This document shows positions 28,979 to 40,838 of a stretch of 64,000 bases of DNA, piece after piece. The position numbers and the translations under genes were made by a program. Origin of the DNA: Coenobita brevimanus (taxonomy: Eukaryota > Arthropoda > Malacostraca > Decapoda > Coenobitidae); assembly GCA_032717465.1 (NCBI GenBank), contig CM064669.1, positions 44,590,035 through 44,654,034 on the forward strand. The letters are read 5' to 3'. The notes below the pieces were generated by a model that worked only from the letters and a program-made list of their open reading frames with translations, was not told the DNA's origin and searched no databases. Numbering within the stretch: the first letter of the stretch is position 1; every line of letters begins with the position of its first letter.

Positions 28979-29521
28979 GCCTCTGTTCTGCACTTGGTGT
29001 CTCCTATAATTTAATATAATAAAGCAGTAGGCGTGCGTGTGTGTGTGTGTGTTTTGGGCAGCCGAAACTACACATTCAAATCGCACCAAAATTGGCACAA
29101 AAATCGCAAAAAATTCGCTGATGTGAAAAAAAAAAAATTGGTCCCATCACGATTGAAAAACTACTATATTTAATGAGCGATCACATTTTGACCAAAAAAC
29201 GCTGCTCCTGGAGCCCGGCATATGATCTCCGTAGAATTTTTTGCCCAGAGGTAGAACTAAAATAAACTGTAGAAGTAGCCGACTGGCTGTGTGTGTACTT
29301 CGGACTTGCGTTCGGACAATTTGGGTTCTCTTCCCGAAGTTGCAAATAACACGATCAATTGGTTAGCTGCAAAAAATCCGAGTGACAACGTTACACTAGA
29401 ACAGCATTTAACGCGAGTCCTACGCAGGAGCAAGTGCGAGGGACCCGAAGGGCCCACGAGCACTTGTACAGACTGTCACAGCCAGCGCTGGATTAATTTC
29501 TTTCGTTTTTATTTATTTCTT
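28597..29521. other. No gene confirmed
   Basis: It holds a G run (28,850-28,860), a GA run (28,947-28,967), a GT run (29,035-29,052) and an A run (29,127-29,138). The frame at 29,291-29,480 (start of a 117-codon frame) has ordinary amino-acid composition and includes TINWLAAKNPSDNVTLEQHL, but I do not recognise it and it runs on into the minisatellite. Confidence 0.35.
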
Positions 29522-30130
29522 TGCCATTTAGTGTCAGCATTGTCATATACTCATTTGCTGTGTCTTCATTTACATCTGTTATTTAGTGTCAACATTGTCA
29601 TACACACATTACCTATTTTTTCATTTATGTCTTCTGTTATTTAGTGTCAGTATTGTCATACACTCATTATCTGTGTTTTCATTTATATCTGTTACCGGTA
29701 TTTAGTTTTAGCATTGTCATGCACTCGTTATCTGTATTTTCGTATCTTCTGTCATTTAATGTCAGCATTGTCATACACTCATTATCTGTGTTTTCATTTA
29801 TATATTCTGTTACTTAGTTTTAGCATTGTCATACACTCATATCTGTGTTTTCATTTATATATTCTGTTATTTAGTTTTAGCATTGTCATACTCATTATCT
29901 GTGTTTTCATTTATATATTCTGTTACTTAGTTTTTGCATTGTCATACACTCATTATCTGTGTTTTCATTTACATTTGTTATTTAGTTTTAGCATTGTCAT
30001 ACACTCATTATCTGTTCATTTATATAATCGGTTGTTTAGTGTCAGCAGTCATACACTCATTATCTGTTCATTTATATAATCTGTTGTTTAGTGTCAGCAT
30101 TGTCATACACACATTAGCTATCTGTGTAAT
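29522..30130 (+). repeat. ~57-bp minisatellite, 11 copies
   Basis: Each unit contains TTTAGTGTCAGCATTGTCAT, ACACTCATTATCTGTG and TTTTCATTTATAT. I count eleven GTCAT blocks. Units vary by small indels. TTAGTTTTAGC and TTAGTGTCAGC variants are interspersed. Confidence 0.96.
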
Positions 30131-30428
30131 TTGATTCCCGTATTTCATTCTTTCTTTGACCATTGTCTTCCTTAATTTTCAGTAGTTGTTTACCATGGTG
30201 TATTTTCCTTAGTTTTTCCTCGAAGCAAAAATTCATTCGTTTCGTAATTTACATAGTTTAGCTTTATCCATTTTATTTTTTTTTTATTTTGCGTCGTTAC
30301 TTTTTTCTTTACTTCAATTTTTTTCATTTGCATCGTTATCACTAGTCTTAATATTCTTTTCCTCCCTTTTTTTTTCAGTGTTCTTCTTTCTCTTAATAAT
30401 TTTCCATTATTTCTTTGTCATTCGTTTG

Positions 30429-30469
<41 letters not shown>

Positions 30470-30736
30470 GTCCTGTAACTGTAAATATTACCCTAAAGTG
30501 CACAGAAGTAGACCTGTTTAATTTTTTAAATGTCGTGTCAGAATGTAACAACTTATGGCAGATTTCCGAAAATCGCTATTCATTGTATCTAGTCTTTTTC
30601 TTTCTTTTTTTTTCTCTGGCGCTCTTGACATACGTATAGATGAATTTGGTAGATATTCCGAATTTATGCCACGTTCAGTTATCATATAGGATTACCGTTC
30701 GTTATATTAAGCGGGAAAGTAAAAGTTGGCGAGAGT

Positions 30737-30770
<34 letters not shown>

Positions 30771-32189
30771 TCGGTGGAAGATTAAAATTGGAATATTGGG
30801 TTTTCCTTAGTCCGGTACTGACGCGGAAGAGCTACCAAAAAATTCTAGTGCCAGCCGGTAGGCGACGTGGCCAGCTTTATGCGGACCAAGCCTTGTCAGC
30901 GGCCGGAAGTGAGTTTCGACACTAAAAGTTATTTCTATGTGGAGGTACTCCAGTGGAATATTGCATCCAAGAATCATGGCCCTGGCTTAATAATTTTCGG
31001 AGTCATAGCATTTCACGCGAGCGTAGTCGTGATTTTATTTTTTTCGCCGTTTTCACATTTGATAACCTTTGACCCCTGACCTGGCCAGTGTAGCACATAG
31101 GTGTACGATAGAAAGTAATAGTACTAATCAACGTCTATAAGCATGCAAACTTTCATTCAGTTCCATTGAACCGCTGGGAAACTAGGGGAGCATAGAAAAC
31201 CGGTACTGGTTGCTGGGGACGCTGAGGCCAATCTTTGCAGTGTTGCCATTCGACAGCTAATTTAGAGGAGAGAGGGGAAAAATGGATGGCACACTTTCGA
31301 TAGGGAATGACCACAAGATTACACCTAAAGTAGTCAGAGCTTTCCGCGCCCATTAGTAATGCTTCTACAGCTCAAAACGTGAGAAATCCTAAATAATTGT
31401 TTTTTCGGCCGTTACCAGGAAACGAGTAGTTGCCTAACAGTCAAAACCCTGTGGACACAAGTAGGTCATTGGCTAGTCATTTTTTTCTAGTTTGGTTGGA
31501 ATCGGATAATTCAGAAAGGTAGAAGTGCCTGCCACAGTTAAGCATGAAAGAATACAAGAAAGAAAGAAAGAAAACGCGACTATCAGTAAGAGCAGCATCG
31601 AGCTAGCATAAAGGGGGAGAGAGAAACTGAGGAGGACCAGGAGGAGGGGAGGTGTAAGCAAAAATAAAACTGCCAGCGGAAAGAGGAGGAGGAGGAGGAA
31701 GTGGAAGAGGCAGGGAGGGGATGGGGAAGGAAGAGACCAGGAGAGAAAGGAGGAAGAGACAAGGAGAAAAAAGGAGACAGTTAGAACTGATGAACTAGCG
31801 AGATATTTGGGTGATCCCATACTTTCCATGTTTTCATACCTCTTCTCGTACTCAGATTGTGTGCTTGATACAGGTAGGCCTACTGTTGTCACGGAATATC
31901 GGGAACGTGTCGGTAAACTTTTCATCTTAACAGTACCTGTCGCATTCTTCGGATTCAAAGTAAACAATCTTGAAACCTCCATCTGTTACTCATCTGGTTC
32001 AAGGTGTTACACTCCCGTGCTGAAGCTTCGCCTCGAATTCTGACTTTTCCCCGCAGCAGCTCATTTAGTGTAAATTTGCACGTTACCAGGACATGACAAA
32101 CTGCTTTACGGGGAACGAGTTCAGCTACTTGGGAAATATCACTCTTGAGCTAACTTCACAAGCAGGCACGCATGCACGCACCCACACTG

Positions 32190-32190
<1 letters not shown>
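30131..32190. other. No gene seen; short microsatellites
   Basis: T-rich sequence followed by CT (30,429-30,469), GA (30,746-30,770) and a purine-rich part (31,550-31,790). Frames such as 30,867-31,079 and 31,807-32,043 have mixed composition but no motif I recognise. Confidence 0.45.

Positions 32191-32252
<62 letters not shown>
32191..32252. repeat. (CA)n microsatellite
   Basis: Uninterrupted CA tract of 62 bp. Confidence 0.99.
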
Positions 32253-32255
<3 letters not shown>

Positions 32256-32486
32256 CACCCCTGCGGTACCGTGCGCGGGTGTAATAACAACATTCCACTG
32301 AGTCATGTTGTGTGGATAATGTTCCCCTTTACCTTGTGCATCATGTCTGGCATGGCCAACCGGAATGGCCAGTGGCCTGATGCAACGGAGTGTTATTATT
32401 GCAGTTTTTACCCCGACGCACAGGATCGACACGTTGTGTGCAGTTCCAACTAAAGTGTGACGAAACATGAAGGACTGGCAAAATAT

Positions 32487-33330
32487 TCAGTTTTTTTATT
32501 TTTTTTTATGCGAGGAAGAAGGAACCAAAGGCCATGAGCCCGCAATAAGAGTTCCCTCCAAGAGAAAAACAAAATACAAGAGAGAGCCAAATTCAAGATC
32601 CATTCATTTCGAGATGCCTGGACACACTGCTTTGGAAAGACTGGAGATCATAGGCAGCAGGAAATACAGACAGAGGGAGACAGTTCCAGAGTTGACCTGT
32701 TGCATAAATGAAGGACTGGGAGTAACGGTTAACTCTTGCATTAGAGAGTTGGACAGAAAAGGGATGAGAGTTTTCTGCTAGACGGGTGCTACGCGTCTGT
32801 CGTAGAGGTGGAGGAATGCATGCAGACAGTTCAGAGGAGCAGTGACCATTAAAGTAGCGATAGAAAAGAGATAAAGATGCAACAGTGCGGCGAAGGGACA
32901 GAAGTTGAAGGGAGTCCGTAAGAGGAGGAGAGTTAATGAGACGAAAAGCCTTTGACTCCACCCTATTGAGAAGAGCTGTGTGTGGGGAGCCTCCCCACAC
33001 ATGAGAGTTGTACTCCACACAGGGGCGGATAAAACCCTGTATAGAGTCAACAATTGTGCAGGGGTAAAGAAAGAACGGAGTCGGCTTAGCACACCCAATC
33101 TCTTGGAAGCGGATTTTACAAGAGATGTAATATGATCTTTCCAAGATGAGTCCCGAGTAAATGAAACCCAAGCATGTTCAAGGATGATGCAGGATTAAGC
33201 TGAATATTATTAAACATTAGTGGGTATACCTGTGGAAGATTTTGACGGGTTGATAGGTGTAAGAACTGAGTCTTTGATGCATTAAAAACAACAGGTTGAG
33301 GTACTGTTTCATAGAAAAACAGCTTGCATA
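32487..33330 (-). mobile_element. 5'-truncated jockey-like LINE, copy 1
   Basis: This is the 3' end of a non-LTR retrotransposon on the minus strand. The T-rich stretch at 32,487-32,509 is the A-rich tail. Coding remnants run from about 33,330 down to 32,593. Because only the last quarter of ORF2 is present, it is a typical 5'-truncated insertion, and it cannot move by itself. A shorter relative lies at 36,765-37,258. Confidence 0.85.
32593..33330 (-). pseudogene. LINE ORF2 C-terminal reverse-transcriptase remnant
   Basis: Translation of the minus strand gives the part of a LINE reverse transcriptase after the catalytic site: VFNASKTQFLHLSTRQNLP, then GVLSRLRSFFTPAQLLTLYR, then GFIRPCVEYNSHVWGGSPHT, and finally LWNCLPLSVFP with a conserved C-terminal FQSSVSRHL. 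This string of blocks is characteristic of jockey-like elements that are common in decapod genomes. At least two frameshifts break it, one near 33,040 between LTLYR and GFIRP and one near 33,160. The catalytic YADD-type motif lies upstream of the truncation and is absent. It is transposon-derived and not a host gene. Confidence 0.85.
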
Positions 33331-33699
33331 ACAAGTTTATGAAAAGAAGCCCAAAATTTTAATTTCATATTTGTTATAATTTTCAACAGAGGAGGACATA
33401 AGCTTTTTTGTTTTTACTCTCCCTAGAATTGTGCAGTGATGATAAACTTGTTGATCGAAATTGAAATGTATTTTATTTCGACAACTACCAAATGATTTCA
33501 TTTTGCTCAGTGAAACTGATCGTGGGCAAGAGGTTAAGAGACACTATGTGTTTATCCACCATCACACGTATATACATACATAATACACCATCATATACAC
33601 AGTTTTTTTCCCACATACCTGAAGCAACCAAAGGCATGGGTCCATAAATGTTGTCCCTTAAAAGGAAAGATGAACAAGAGAAAAACCCACAATCAAAAG
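33331..33699. other. No gene seen
   Basis: AT-rich. CACACGTATATACATACATA words lie near 33,565-33,590. The phrase GGGTCCATAAATGTTGTCCC at 33,640-33,660 is not placed in any family. Confidence 0.4.
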
Positions 33700-33955
33700 T
33701 CCGTTCCAGATGCCCAGCAATGGTATTTCTCAGGTTATTTTCTAAGCTGAATAAAATCGTTTGACAGCTGGAATAAAATCTCTAAGGCTTCCAGGTGCAG
33801 AAGGGACTAAAGGACATCGTTTGAAACCCTCTCACTGTGAGATGTGCAATGGTGTTTTCGTAAATGCGAGAGGTTTTGTTATGAGTTGTATAAAATACTG
33901 TAGCGCTAACAAGAATAAACTAGAATTTTGAAATTGCTGAAGCGGTATTAAAAAA
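33700..33955. mobile_element. Decayed TTAA element copies
   Basis: AAGCTGAATAAAATCGTTTG with GACAGCTGGAATAAAATC, then CTCACTGTGAGATG, and TGTATAAAATACTGTAGCGC with AACAAGAATAAAC follow right-arm phrases of the palindromic family. Confidence 0.5.
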
Positions 33956-34189
33956 ACTTCACATTCCAGATGATGATGCCACATTCCAGATTAGAATGAC
34001 AAATAAATATCCACACTTGTACAGACTTTGAATTATACACAGCATTTTGATGGCAAGTGCAAAAACCGTCAAAAATATTGGTTTGTCATAATTGTTGTAA
34101 TGAAATGGTACAAAGTAGACACTCGTAGGAATATGAAAATACTTTTGTTATCGTTGTAGACCTAATATTAAGGGACTTTTGGTATGACT

Positions 34190-34330
34190 CAAAAGTTTTG
34201 AGGATTTTGACCTGTGACGTTGAGATCAAGGTCAAGGTCATTCATGCTATGCAGATCATGTTCACTCATGACCCACTACATTTCCAACGAGTTTGGTCAA
34301 AATCTGCCAAATACTTTTCGTTTTAGCACC
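34190..34330 (+). repeat. GACCTTGACC-type dispersed repeat
   Basis: ATTTTGACCTGTGACGTTGAG, then ATCAAGGTCAAGGTCATTC and GTTTGGTCAAAATCTGCC. It is related in layout to 185-300 and 57,632-57,750, although in different order and strand. The rest, to 34,500, includes CTCAAAAAGTATTTGTTGG, a phrase common in invertebrate repeats. Confidence 0.45.
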
Positions 34331-34549
34331 TCCTGGCATGAGGCGGCCAGTTTGATTTTCCTCAGTATCTCAAAAAGTATTTGTTGGATCTAAGTATCAA
34401 TACCCAGGTGTACCAGTATATGTTGACAGCTACGTACTGGAGCATTTGCAGAGCAATCGATTAGGTAGCTTTTGCGGCGCAGGAGTACAAAAATTGAAAA
34501 AATAACAGACTGAAATGTTAGGAAAAAATTGTGTCAAAAGAAACACGCA

Positions 34550-35200
34550 ACCAAATCACACCAGAAAATTTTCGTCTCTTATCTCAAACGGTCTTGAATT
34601 GCCAGCCTTCTAGACCTGCCCCCCCCCCAAATAATAATAATAATAATAATGATAATAATTACAATATCAATAAGAACTCCACAGAATGTGAAATTCTTAA
34701 AAAAAGCATAATCCCTCTGAATTGGACAAAAATGATAAAAACTAAAGCAAAACTCCGAGTTTTTTCAAGCTTATCAGGTAAAACGTACATTTGCAAAATG
34801 AAAAATGCAGTGCGGTAGGGGAAAAAAGTAATCTCAGTGACAGGGAACAGTGATAAAATAAAAATATAAACTTAACATTTCCTAAGCTTATCCAGTACAA
34901 TATACAATAGTGTAAAGTGTCTGCGAAGCTGATTAAGAGTGTTATAGTAACAAGAATAAAAACCTCATTGTACTGAAGGGATTACCAGTTATTTAAACAA
35001 AAACAAAACTCCAATATTTAAAAGCTTATCATGTAAAATTCACCTCGGTTGGTGTAAAGATACTTCCGTAACAGCTGTGAGTGGTCTGTTTTAAGATGAA
35101 TAAAAGTGTATGGCAATAAAAAGGAGGAGGATAAAAATGATGACAGTATAATTCCGACATTTACCCTGGCTTATCTGATAAAATGTCTGCTGAACGATAT
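34550..35200. mobile_element. Cluster of decayed TTAA element fragments
   Basis: Repeated phrases of the type AATAAAAAC, CTCATTGTACTGAAGGGATTA (34,961-34,982), AAGATGAATAAAAGTGTATGG (35,094-35,114) and AGCTTATC-GTAAAA fit eroded arms and termini. An (AAT)n run lies at 34,630-34,660. Individual copy ends cannot be fixed. Confidence 0.4.
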
Positions 35201-35592
35201 GAATCCAGTGGCCATGCTAACCAACTGGTAGCACTGACAAAACATATCCCTCAGTTGTTGTTGGTGAGGCCCATAATTAAATTAACAGATGTATAAAAAA
35301 TGAAGGTCAGCAGGTTATACATTAAATTTCATGTGTAATATTTCCGCATGCTTTGAATATATGTAAATAATTAATTACCACGGGACATGTAAAATATTGT
35401 TGCACGAGACTCGTCACAGCAGAGCAGCGTGATCATCGGTATTGTGCATGGTTCAGTGTTGTAGTATTGATATGCATCATTCTTCCCAGTTCCTTCTGCC
35501 TATGGGTGACTCTACACTGAGTGACAAGCTGAATGGTTTGCTGTACGCCAGGAAACCATTGACTACGCATGATGATAACCATATAACCAAAT

Positions 35593-35793
35593 AATGGCGC
35601 CTTGTGGTTCAGTGAGTAATTGCAGCACTCCTATCGGATTGAGCCGGTGAAGGTTTATATCCAAGGGGTGGTTGAGGTTATTGTTCACGTAATGCCACTC
35701 AGGGATGAGTGAAGCTGGTCACTCTCATCTTAAATGTCAGGACCAACTTGCCTAGCCCCGGGCTCCTACGCTCCTCATGGGGCAATGTAGGAT
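35593..35793 (+). mobile_element. SINE-like element, relative of 5.86 kb copy
   Basis: GGCGCCTTGTGGTTCAGTGAG gives an A-box-like head, then GCAGCACTCCTA and GGGTGGTTGAGGTTATTGTTC and CAGGGATGAGTGA, aligning in order with 5,864-6,055. It ends in a (GGAT)n tail at 35,795-35,817, which may be its 3' simple repeat. Confidence 0.6.
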
Positions 35794-35819
35794 TGGATGA
35801 TGGATGGATGGATGGATAC

Positions 35820-36080
35820 CAGTTGATATATCCATACAATACATGTGCCTGCATTCTCATCGAACCACTTCTTTACGATAGTTACCGAGACCTTGAGCGT
35901 TGACTTTCGACACTCGGTGATGTGATCCTCGGAGCCCAATATAATTTTCGGAATGTTGTTTTAAGAGTGTCAGTTGTTCAACTAAAGATATGTTGATATC
36001 ATGTGCACTTGTACTCCTCACTGCCGTACTGACAAACGATTGTTTAACTATCCACTGGTTCCACCGCTCTTGTGTTTGGT
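35820..36080. other. No gene seen
   Basis: Short AT-rich interval with no recognised element. Confidence 0.4.
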
Positions 36081-36300
36081 TGTTAGTCCCTTTAATACGA
36101 TTCCGTTTTTCGTGTTTTATTCTTGCAGTTGCCCGGCTTTTTTTTTTTTTTTTTCGTCAGTTTAAGCTTACACGTTATAAAGAGGTTATTAATGGCTACA
36201 TCTGTCCCTTCTATTTCGAAAAGTTTCCGACGCTGAATAAAATCGCGAGGCAGTAATAAGAAAATATAGTAAGTACGTTATCAGATTTAAGGGATTATTA
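36081..36300. mobile_element. TTAA element copy interrupted by T run
   Basis: CCCTTTAATACGATTCCG, TTTTATTCTTGCAGTTGCCCG, a T run (36,139-36,154), AAAGAGGTTATTAATGGCTAC, CGCTGAATAAAATCGCGAGG and AAGGGATTA follow the full left arm, centre and right arm order. Confidence 0.6.
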
Positions 36301-36764
36301 TCAAAAAGTGCTGGATAATGTAAAGGCCGAGCTTTTGCCTTATGATGTTAATGTTTGTGTGCTTTGGTCCGTGTGGTTGGCTGTGTGGCTGTTGGGTGAG
36401 AGGTGTGTCGAAGGGGAGGATGTGTGGCAGTGGTGGGTGAGAGGGTAATGTATGGAGATTGTATGCTTGTGGTGTGTACGGTGAGTGGTGTGGGTGGGGA
36501 AGATGTGTGATAGTGGAGTGTAATATGGTGATTCAGTATGGGGAGGATGTATTCCAGTGGTGTGTAGGGTGAGTGGTATGGGTGGGGAAAATGTGTGGCA
36601 GTGGTGTGCGTTGATAGTGATGTATGAGGAGGATGACTGCTGGTTGTGTGTGGGGGGGGGAGGGATGTGTGGTTGTGGTGTGTGGTGCTATATGAGAAGG
36701 ATGTTTGCCACAGGCGTTTGTATGCGTTTGTGTATTGGGGAGAAAGGCGTCTTGCGCGCGGGGA
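36301..36764. repeat. GTGTGG-rich low-complexity tract
   Basis: Loose tandem of GTGGTGTGTRGGGTGAGTGG-type words with no fixed period. No gene recognised. Confidence 0.7.
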
Positions 36765-37258
36765 TATTTTTTTTTAATGCAAAGAACAAGGAACCAAGGG
36801 CTAGAAACCTGCATGATTGTTCCCTCCAAGAAGAAATAAAAACTAGTTGACAGAGAGCCAAATTCAATATCCGTTCATTTCGAGATGCTTAGATACACTG
36901 CGTTTGAAAGACTGGAGGTCATAGGCAGTAGGAAATATTGGCAGGGGAAGACAGTTCTAGAGTTGACCTGTTGCATACATTAAGGGCTGGGAGTAACAGT
37001 TTTCTCTTGCATTGAAGAGTTGAACAGAAAGGGTTGAGAATTTGCTACTAGACTGATGCTACGCGCCCGTCGTGGAGTGGAGAGATGCAAGCAGACAGTT
37101 TAGACGAGCACTGACCATTGAAGTAGCGATGGAAAAGAGATTAAGGTGCAACAGTTCAGTGAAGAAACAGAGGAAGAAATCTTCAAAGGATAAAACCACA
37201 AGTATGTTCAAAGATGAAGCAGGATTGAGTTGGATATTGTTAAAAATTAGAGGATAGA
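36765..37258 (-). mobile_element. Jockey-like LINE, copy 2 with internal deletion
   Basis: From the short T run at 36,768 this aligns with the LINE at 32,487-33,330: CAAATTCAATATCCGTTCAT, GACTGGAGGTCATAGGCAG, GTTGACCTGTTGCATA and GATGAAGCAGGATTGAG are shared in order. The block corresponding to about 32,900-33,160 of copy 1 is missing, so the coding remnant jumps from NNIQLNPASSLNIL directly to a region near LFSIATSMVSARLNC in another frame. It is a dead, internally deleted fragment. Confidence 0.82.
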
Positions 37259-37363
37259 CATCCCTGCATTGTGCAGTCTCATTACTCACCATTACCAAAA
37301 ACACACAGTCCTTACAACACATCCATTGAGACACCATCCTCACACACCCAGTCCTTAGGCATT

Positions 37364-37368
<5 letters not shown>

Positions 37369-37399
<31 letters not shown>
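37369..37399. repeat. (CA)n microsatellite
   Basis: CA tract of 31 bp. Confidence 0.97.
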
Positions 37400-37401
<2 letters not shown>

Positions 37402-37894
37402 TATAATAAAAGCACGCAGGGAAGGTAAGTACGGGAATATAATCGATAAACAGTAAAACAGTAAGCTGAGAAGAGACACAATGGAAACACAAACATGTAA
37501 ATGATAAGCAAGTAAACAAATAAAGAAGTATTCTTAATAAAAATAAGATACAGTTCAACCAATAAAGACTATTATGATGAGAAAAGACAGTGACAGTACA
37601 CAAACAAGCAGACACAATACACTTACAATAACACACACACTATGCACACAGAGAGGCAAGCAGAAACACATCAAACAAAGAGAAACAACCACAGCAGTAA
37701 ATGTACAGACGCAAAGATGAACATGCACAAAAAGTTAAAATACAGTAATAAAAGACATTGAAAGTTCGGTCATGTGGAGAGGATGGAGGGTGAAAAACTA
37801 CGATAAGAGTGTATGTGAGTGAGGTGGAGGGGGGAAGAGGGAGGGGGAGGCCGAGGATGAGATGGAGGGATGGGGTGGAGAGGTATATGAGAGA
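37400..37894. other. No gene seen
   Basis: A-rich sequence with many ACACA and AAAC words, then a GGAGGGGG-rich part from 37,780. The antisense frames are low complexity. Confidence 0.45.
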
Positions 37895-38006
37895 GGGGGG
37901 TGTGAGTTGGGAGCGGGGCAGTGAAATTGCGGGGGACAGGGCGACGTGGAGGCGATTTGTTTGTGGCCACCCCGAACGGGATTGAGGCGTCTGGCAATAG
38001 ATAGAT
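37895..38006 (+). repeat. Dispersed repeat, copy 3 of 3
   Basis: GGGGGACAGGGCGACGTGG, then AGGCGATTTGTTTGTGGCCA, CGGGATTGAGG and CGTCTGGCAATAG. It is the best preserved of the three copies and is followed by a short (ATAG)n. Confidence 0.75.
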
Positions 38007-38517
38007 AGAAAGTAAGTGGTCACAGTGTGCATGGACACAGTGAACAGAATAAAACAATTAAAAAGAAGCAGATAAACAAAAACAAAGAGGAAAAACATAG
38101 ACACTCTACAGTAAAAAGTGTAGTCATAAAATAACTTCTGTTTGGGACCGACTCAGACGACGAGAGGCAGATCGGAAAACGAAGCCCTACTGAATGTGAT
38201 CTGTGGGTCGCAGGATCGGATGTTACTCCCAGACTTTTTTTTTTCTTTTCATTTTCCTTTCCCGGGTCTCTCATAGGCTAAAAAGAGACGTATGGAAGTA
38301 ATTGGAATGAACTGCCAAAACGATCGCAGGTTGGCAGTTTCTCTAAACTTCTTTCATTCCTTTTCCCTTTGATAATTTCTACGTTGCATAAAATCTTAAG
38401 GAGGTAGCAGGTATATAAACTAAGCAGGTGTCGTTAGACTACATGAATTTCAATTAAGCTGTCTGCTGTTTTAATTCAACACCATCATGTCGTATTCATT
38501 TTATCCTCGCTGTTGTT

Positions 38518-38519
<2 letters not shown>

Positions 38520-38557
<38 letters not shown>

Positions 38558-38790
38558 CGCCTCCTTATTAGTGAAGTCAAGTTGCTCATGGATTGTTTTC
38601 GTCCCTCGGTCTTTCCGTAGTCGAATAAATCCTCCGAAGGTATCAGGAATAAACGAAGCCTTAGCTAAACCTGATTTATGGGTAGGCTGTTTCTTGTAAA
38701 ATAATCCTCTCTTTCCCTTGACCTCTCTACAATAGATTCGTGTGGAGCCAGCAAGAAACGGAATCATCATACCATACGGATCTCGGACTG
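38520..38790 (-). mobile_element. Possible retroposed sequence with poly(A) tail
   Basis: A 35-base T run (38,520-38,554) would be a poly(A) tail on the minus strand, and the adjoining ~215 bp keep an open frame of 84 codons (38,516-38,770) with ordinary composition, including GLAKASFIPDTFGGFIRLR, which reads straight into the A tract. I recognise neither a tRNA-like promoter nor a protein family. It may be a SINE of another type, a processed pseudogene, or a chance frame beside an expanded T tract. Confidence 0.35.
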
Positions 38791-39494
38791 GTTCCTGCTC
38801 GTAGGCTTATCCCAGGGTATTTCTAAGCTGAATAAAATCATGTGGTGTTAGCATGAAAAGATGAAGCGCTGCTAATTCAGATATATGTACGGCAAGACTT
38901 ACAACTGCTCTTTAATTTTTGCCTTTTCTGTCTTTCTTAAGTTGAAAAAAGTGTCAGCTGGTAGCAAGCAACAGGCGTCATCATATTCAGTGGCTTGACT
39001 CCATCAAGGCCATGACATTCTTTTTACCCCTACACCGCGGGGATGTTTTTGCGCTCCTTGCGCGTCCCGCGAGGATATTCGCACTCTGACTGACTTTTTA
39101 AAAATATTTGCCAAAAATCAGTTATTAGTCCCAGAATATTATAATTACAAATGCATATGGCACATACCTTCAGCTTTCTCCTGGGATGTTTGTTGAGCCT
39201 TCGTCGAGTACCGTAGGACTTGTGGAGACTTAAGAATTTGGGTAACGAGGTCTCCACTTTACACTTCCTGACACCCTGTAATATGATTACCACAGCCTGA
39301 TATTATCACTAGAAACTCTATTCTATGATTTTCAAGTAGTTTGGAATCCATACGCCAAAAAAAAAGAACACTGTGAAAGCATTGAAAATTACGAGCGCGT
39401 ACGAGCTTCCCACTTGCGCTCATACCCCGCTGGTATTCTGTCATTTATTATTCATAAACACACTCACACTTTATATTCCTATTACTTTATTACA

Positions 39495-39496
<2 letters not shown>
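38791..39496. other. No gene; TTAA element remnants
   Basis: TTCTAAGCTGAATAAAATC (38,822-38,840) is a right-arm phrase. TTTTTACCCCTACACCGCGG near 39,022 may be a left terminus. The rest is unrecognised. Confidence 0.45.

Positions 39497-39548
<52 letters not shown>
39497..39548. repeat. (AT)n microsatellite
   Basis: AT tract of about 52 bp. Confidence 0.98.
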
Positions 39549-39552
<4 letters not shown>

Positions 39553-40838
39553 CAGTATTTATCCATAAATTTCCTTCAGTAATAGTAGTTTATTTTCACT
39601 CCAGGCATTAACTTTCTCGTTCAGTAAACTAGCATAGAAAGCAAAGCTTTCACTGTCATTACTCCAAGTATTTGTACTCATATTCTTATATTAGTAATTA
39701 TTTACATTTTTATTTACACTATGTTATACACTGTCACTTCCAGTAACTAAGGGCTCCTTTCCCTTGGAGCCAGGATGAACTTGGGACACTGAAGCACTCA
39801 TAGTTTATCACCATTTACTCCACTGGCTCATCACACGATTCACCAGAAAGATTGTAGTCACTGTCCATCATTATCATGGATAAATTAGCCAGTTCACGCT
39901 CCACAGCAGGCATTTAGTTCTTTACCCCTTCCCACACGAGGTTTAGTAGGGGTAGAGGTCACAGGGGCCTCTAGAAGCGGCGGAAATGGAGGGGTGCGAG
40001 TGCCACATGCTTTCATCTCAAGAGACGACACTGAACTAAATGACGAGGCGGATATGGGGCCGCCAAGGGTTGACAACATCAGCAAGGTGACAGCTGCTAA
40101 TTTATATGCTGTGAAATGATTGGCAGGAAATTAGGTAGTTCCAGGTGAATGTAAATATCACTTAGGCTTCTTCCTTCCTTTCTTATATGTATTTTCATTA
40201 CGAGAACAGATTATACGGCATATTTCAAAGGGAAATTACCGGGGAAAGTTAACGAACAAGTGCACATGGGGTGTTGCCAGGTGATAATAGCCAATTCCAG
40301 GTGTATGGCACTATCAGTTACCTGTTTTTTTTTTTTTTTTGGTATATATTATTTTGTATAAGAATAGGGCATACGGCTTATTTCAATAGATGAAATCAGT
40401 GGAAAATTCCGGGGAAGATTTGCTTAGCGCAGCGCGGCTGGTCAGGCGAGAGGAGAGGGTAATGGAGGGGAGGTAGGGAGGGGAGTCAAGAACGGGGATA
40501 AATGGCTAAATTGTCAAGTGGATGGGAGTACAGATGACATTAGCTGTGCTGACTATTGTTGGACACTGGCAGTACTGATAGATAATACAAGCCACCACTT
40601 GAAAGTCCGGGAGAATTCAGAGTAACACAGAATCGCAAAAGTGACGCTCCGCGGTATGATCCATTACACCCAAGCATCACGAAAGTGACGCCCCGCAGTT
40701 AAGGGGTTAAAAAAGCCATTCTCCCAAATTCCCCAGGACTTTTTTTTTTCTACCCTGGGGTAGTATCTAAAAAATCTATTCTCCCAAATTCTTCATGACT
40801 TTTTTTTTTTTTTTTTTTACCCCAGGGTGGGATCTTGT
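39549..40838. other. No gene; diverged internal duplications
   Basis: Two related blocks, near 40,180-40,260 and 40,340-40,430, share ATTTTCATTACGAGAACAG / AGAATAGGGCATACGGC-like text and AATT-CCGGGGAA. Near 40,640-40,820 GTGACGCTCCGCGG / GTGACGCCCCGCAG and two TTCTCCCAAATTC blocks followed by T runs repeat. These look like old local duplications. Confidence 0.5.

Noticed and set aside
37895..38006. Structural RNA gene
   Set aside because: Three conserved copies suggested an RNA, but no consistent stem or promoter was visible and the copies diverge throughout.
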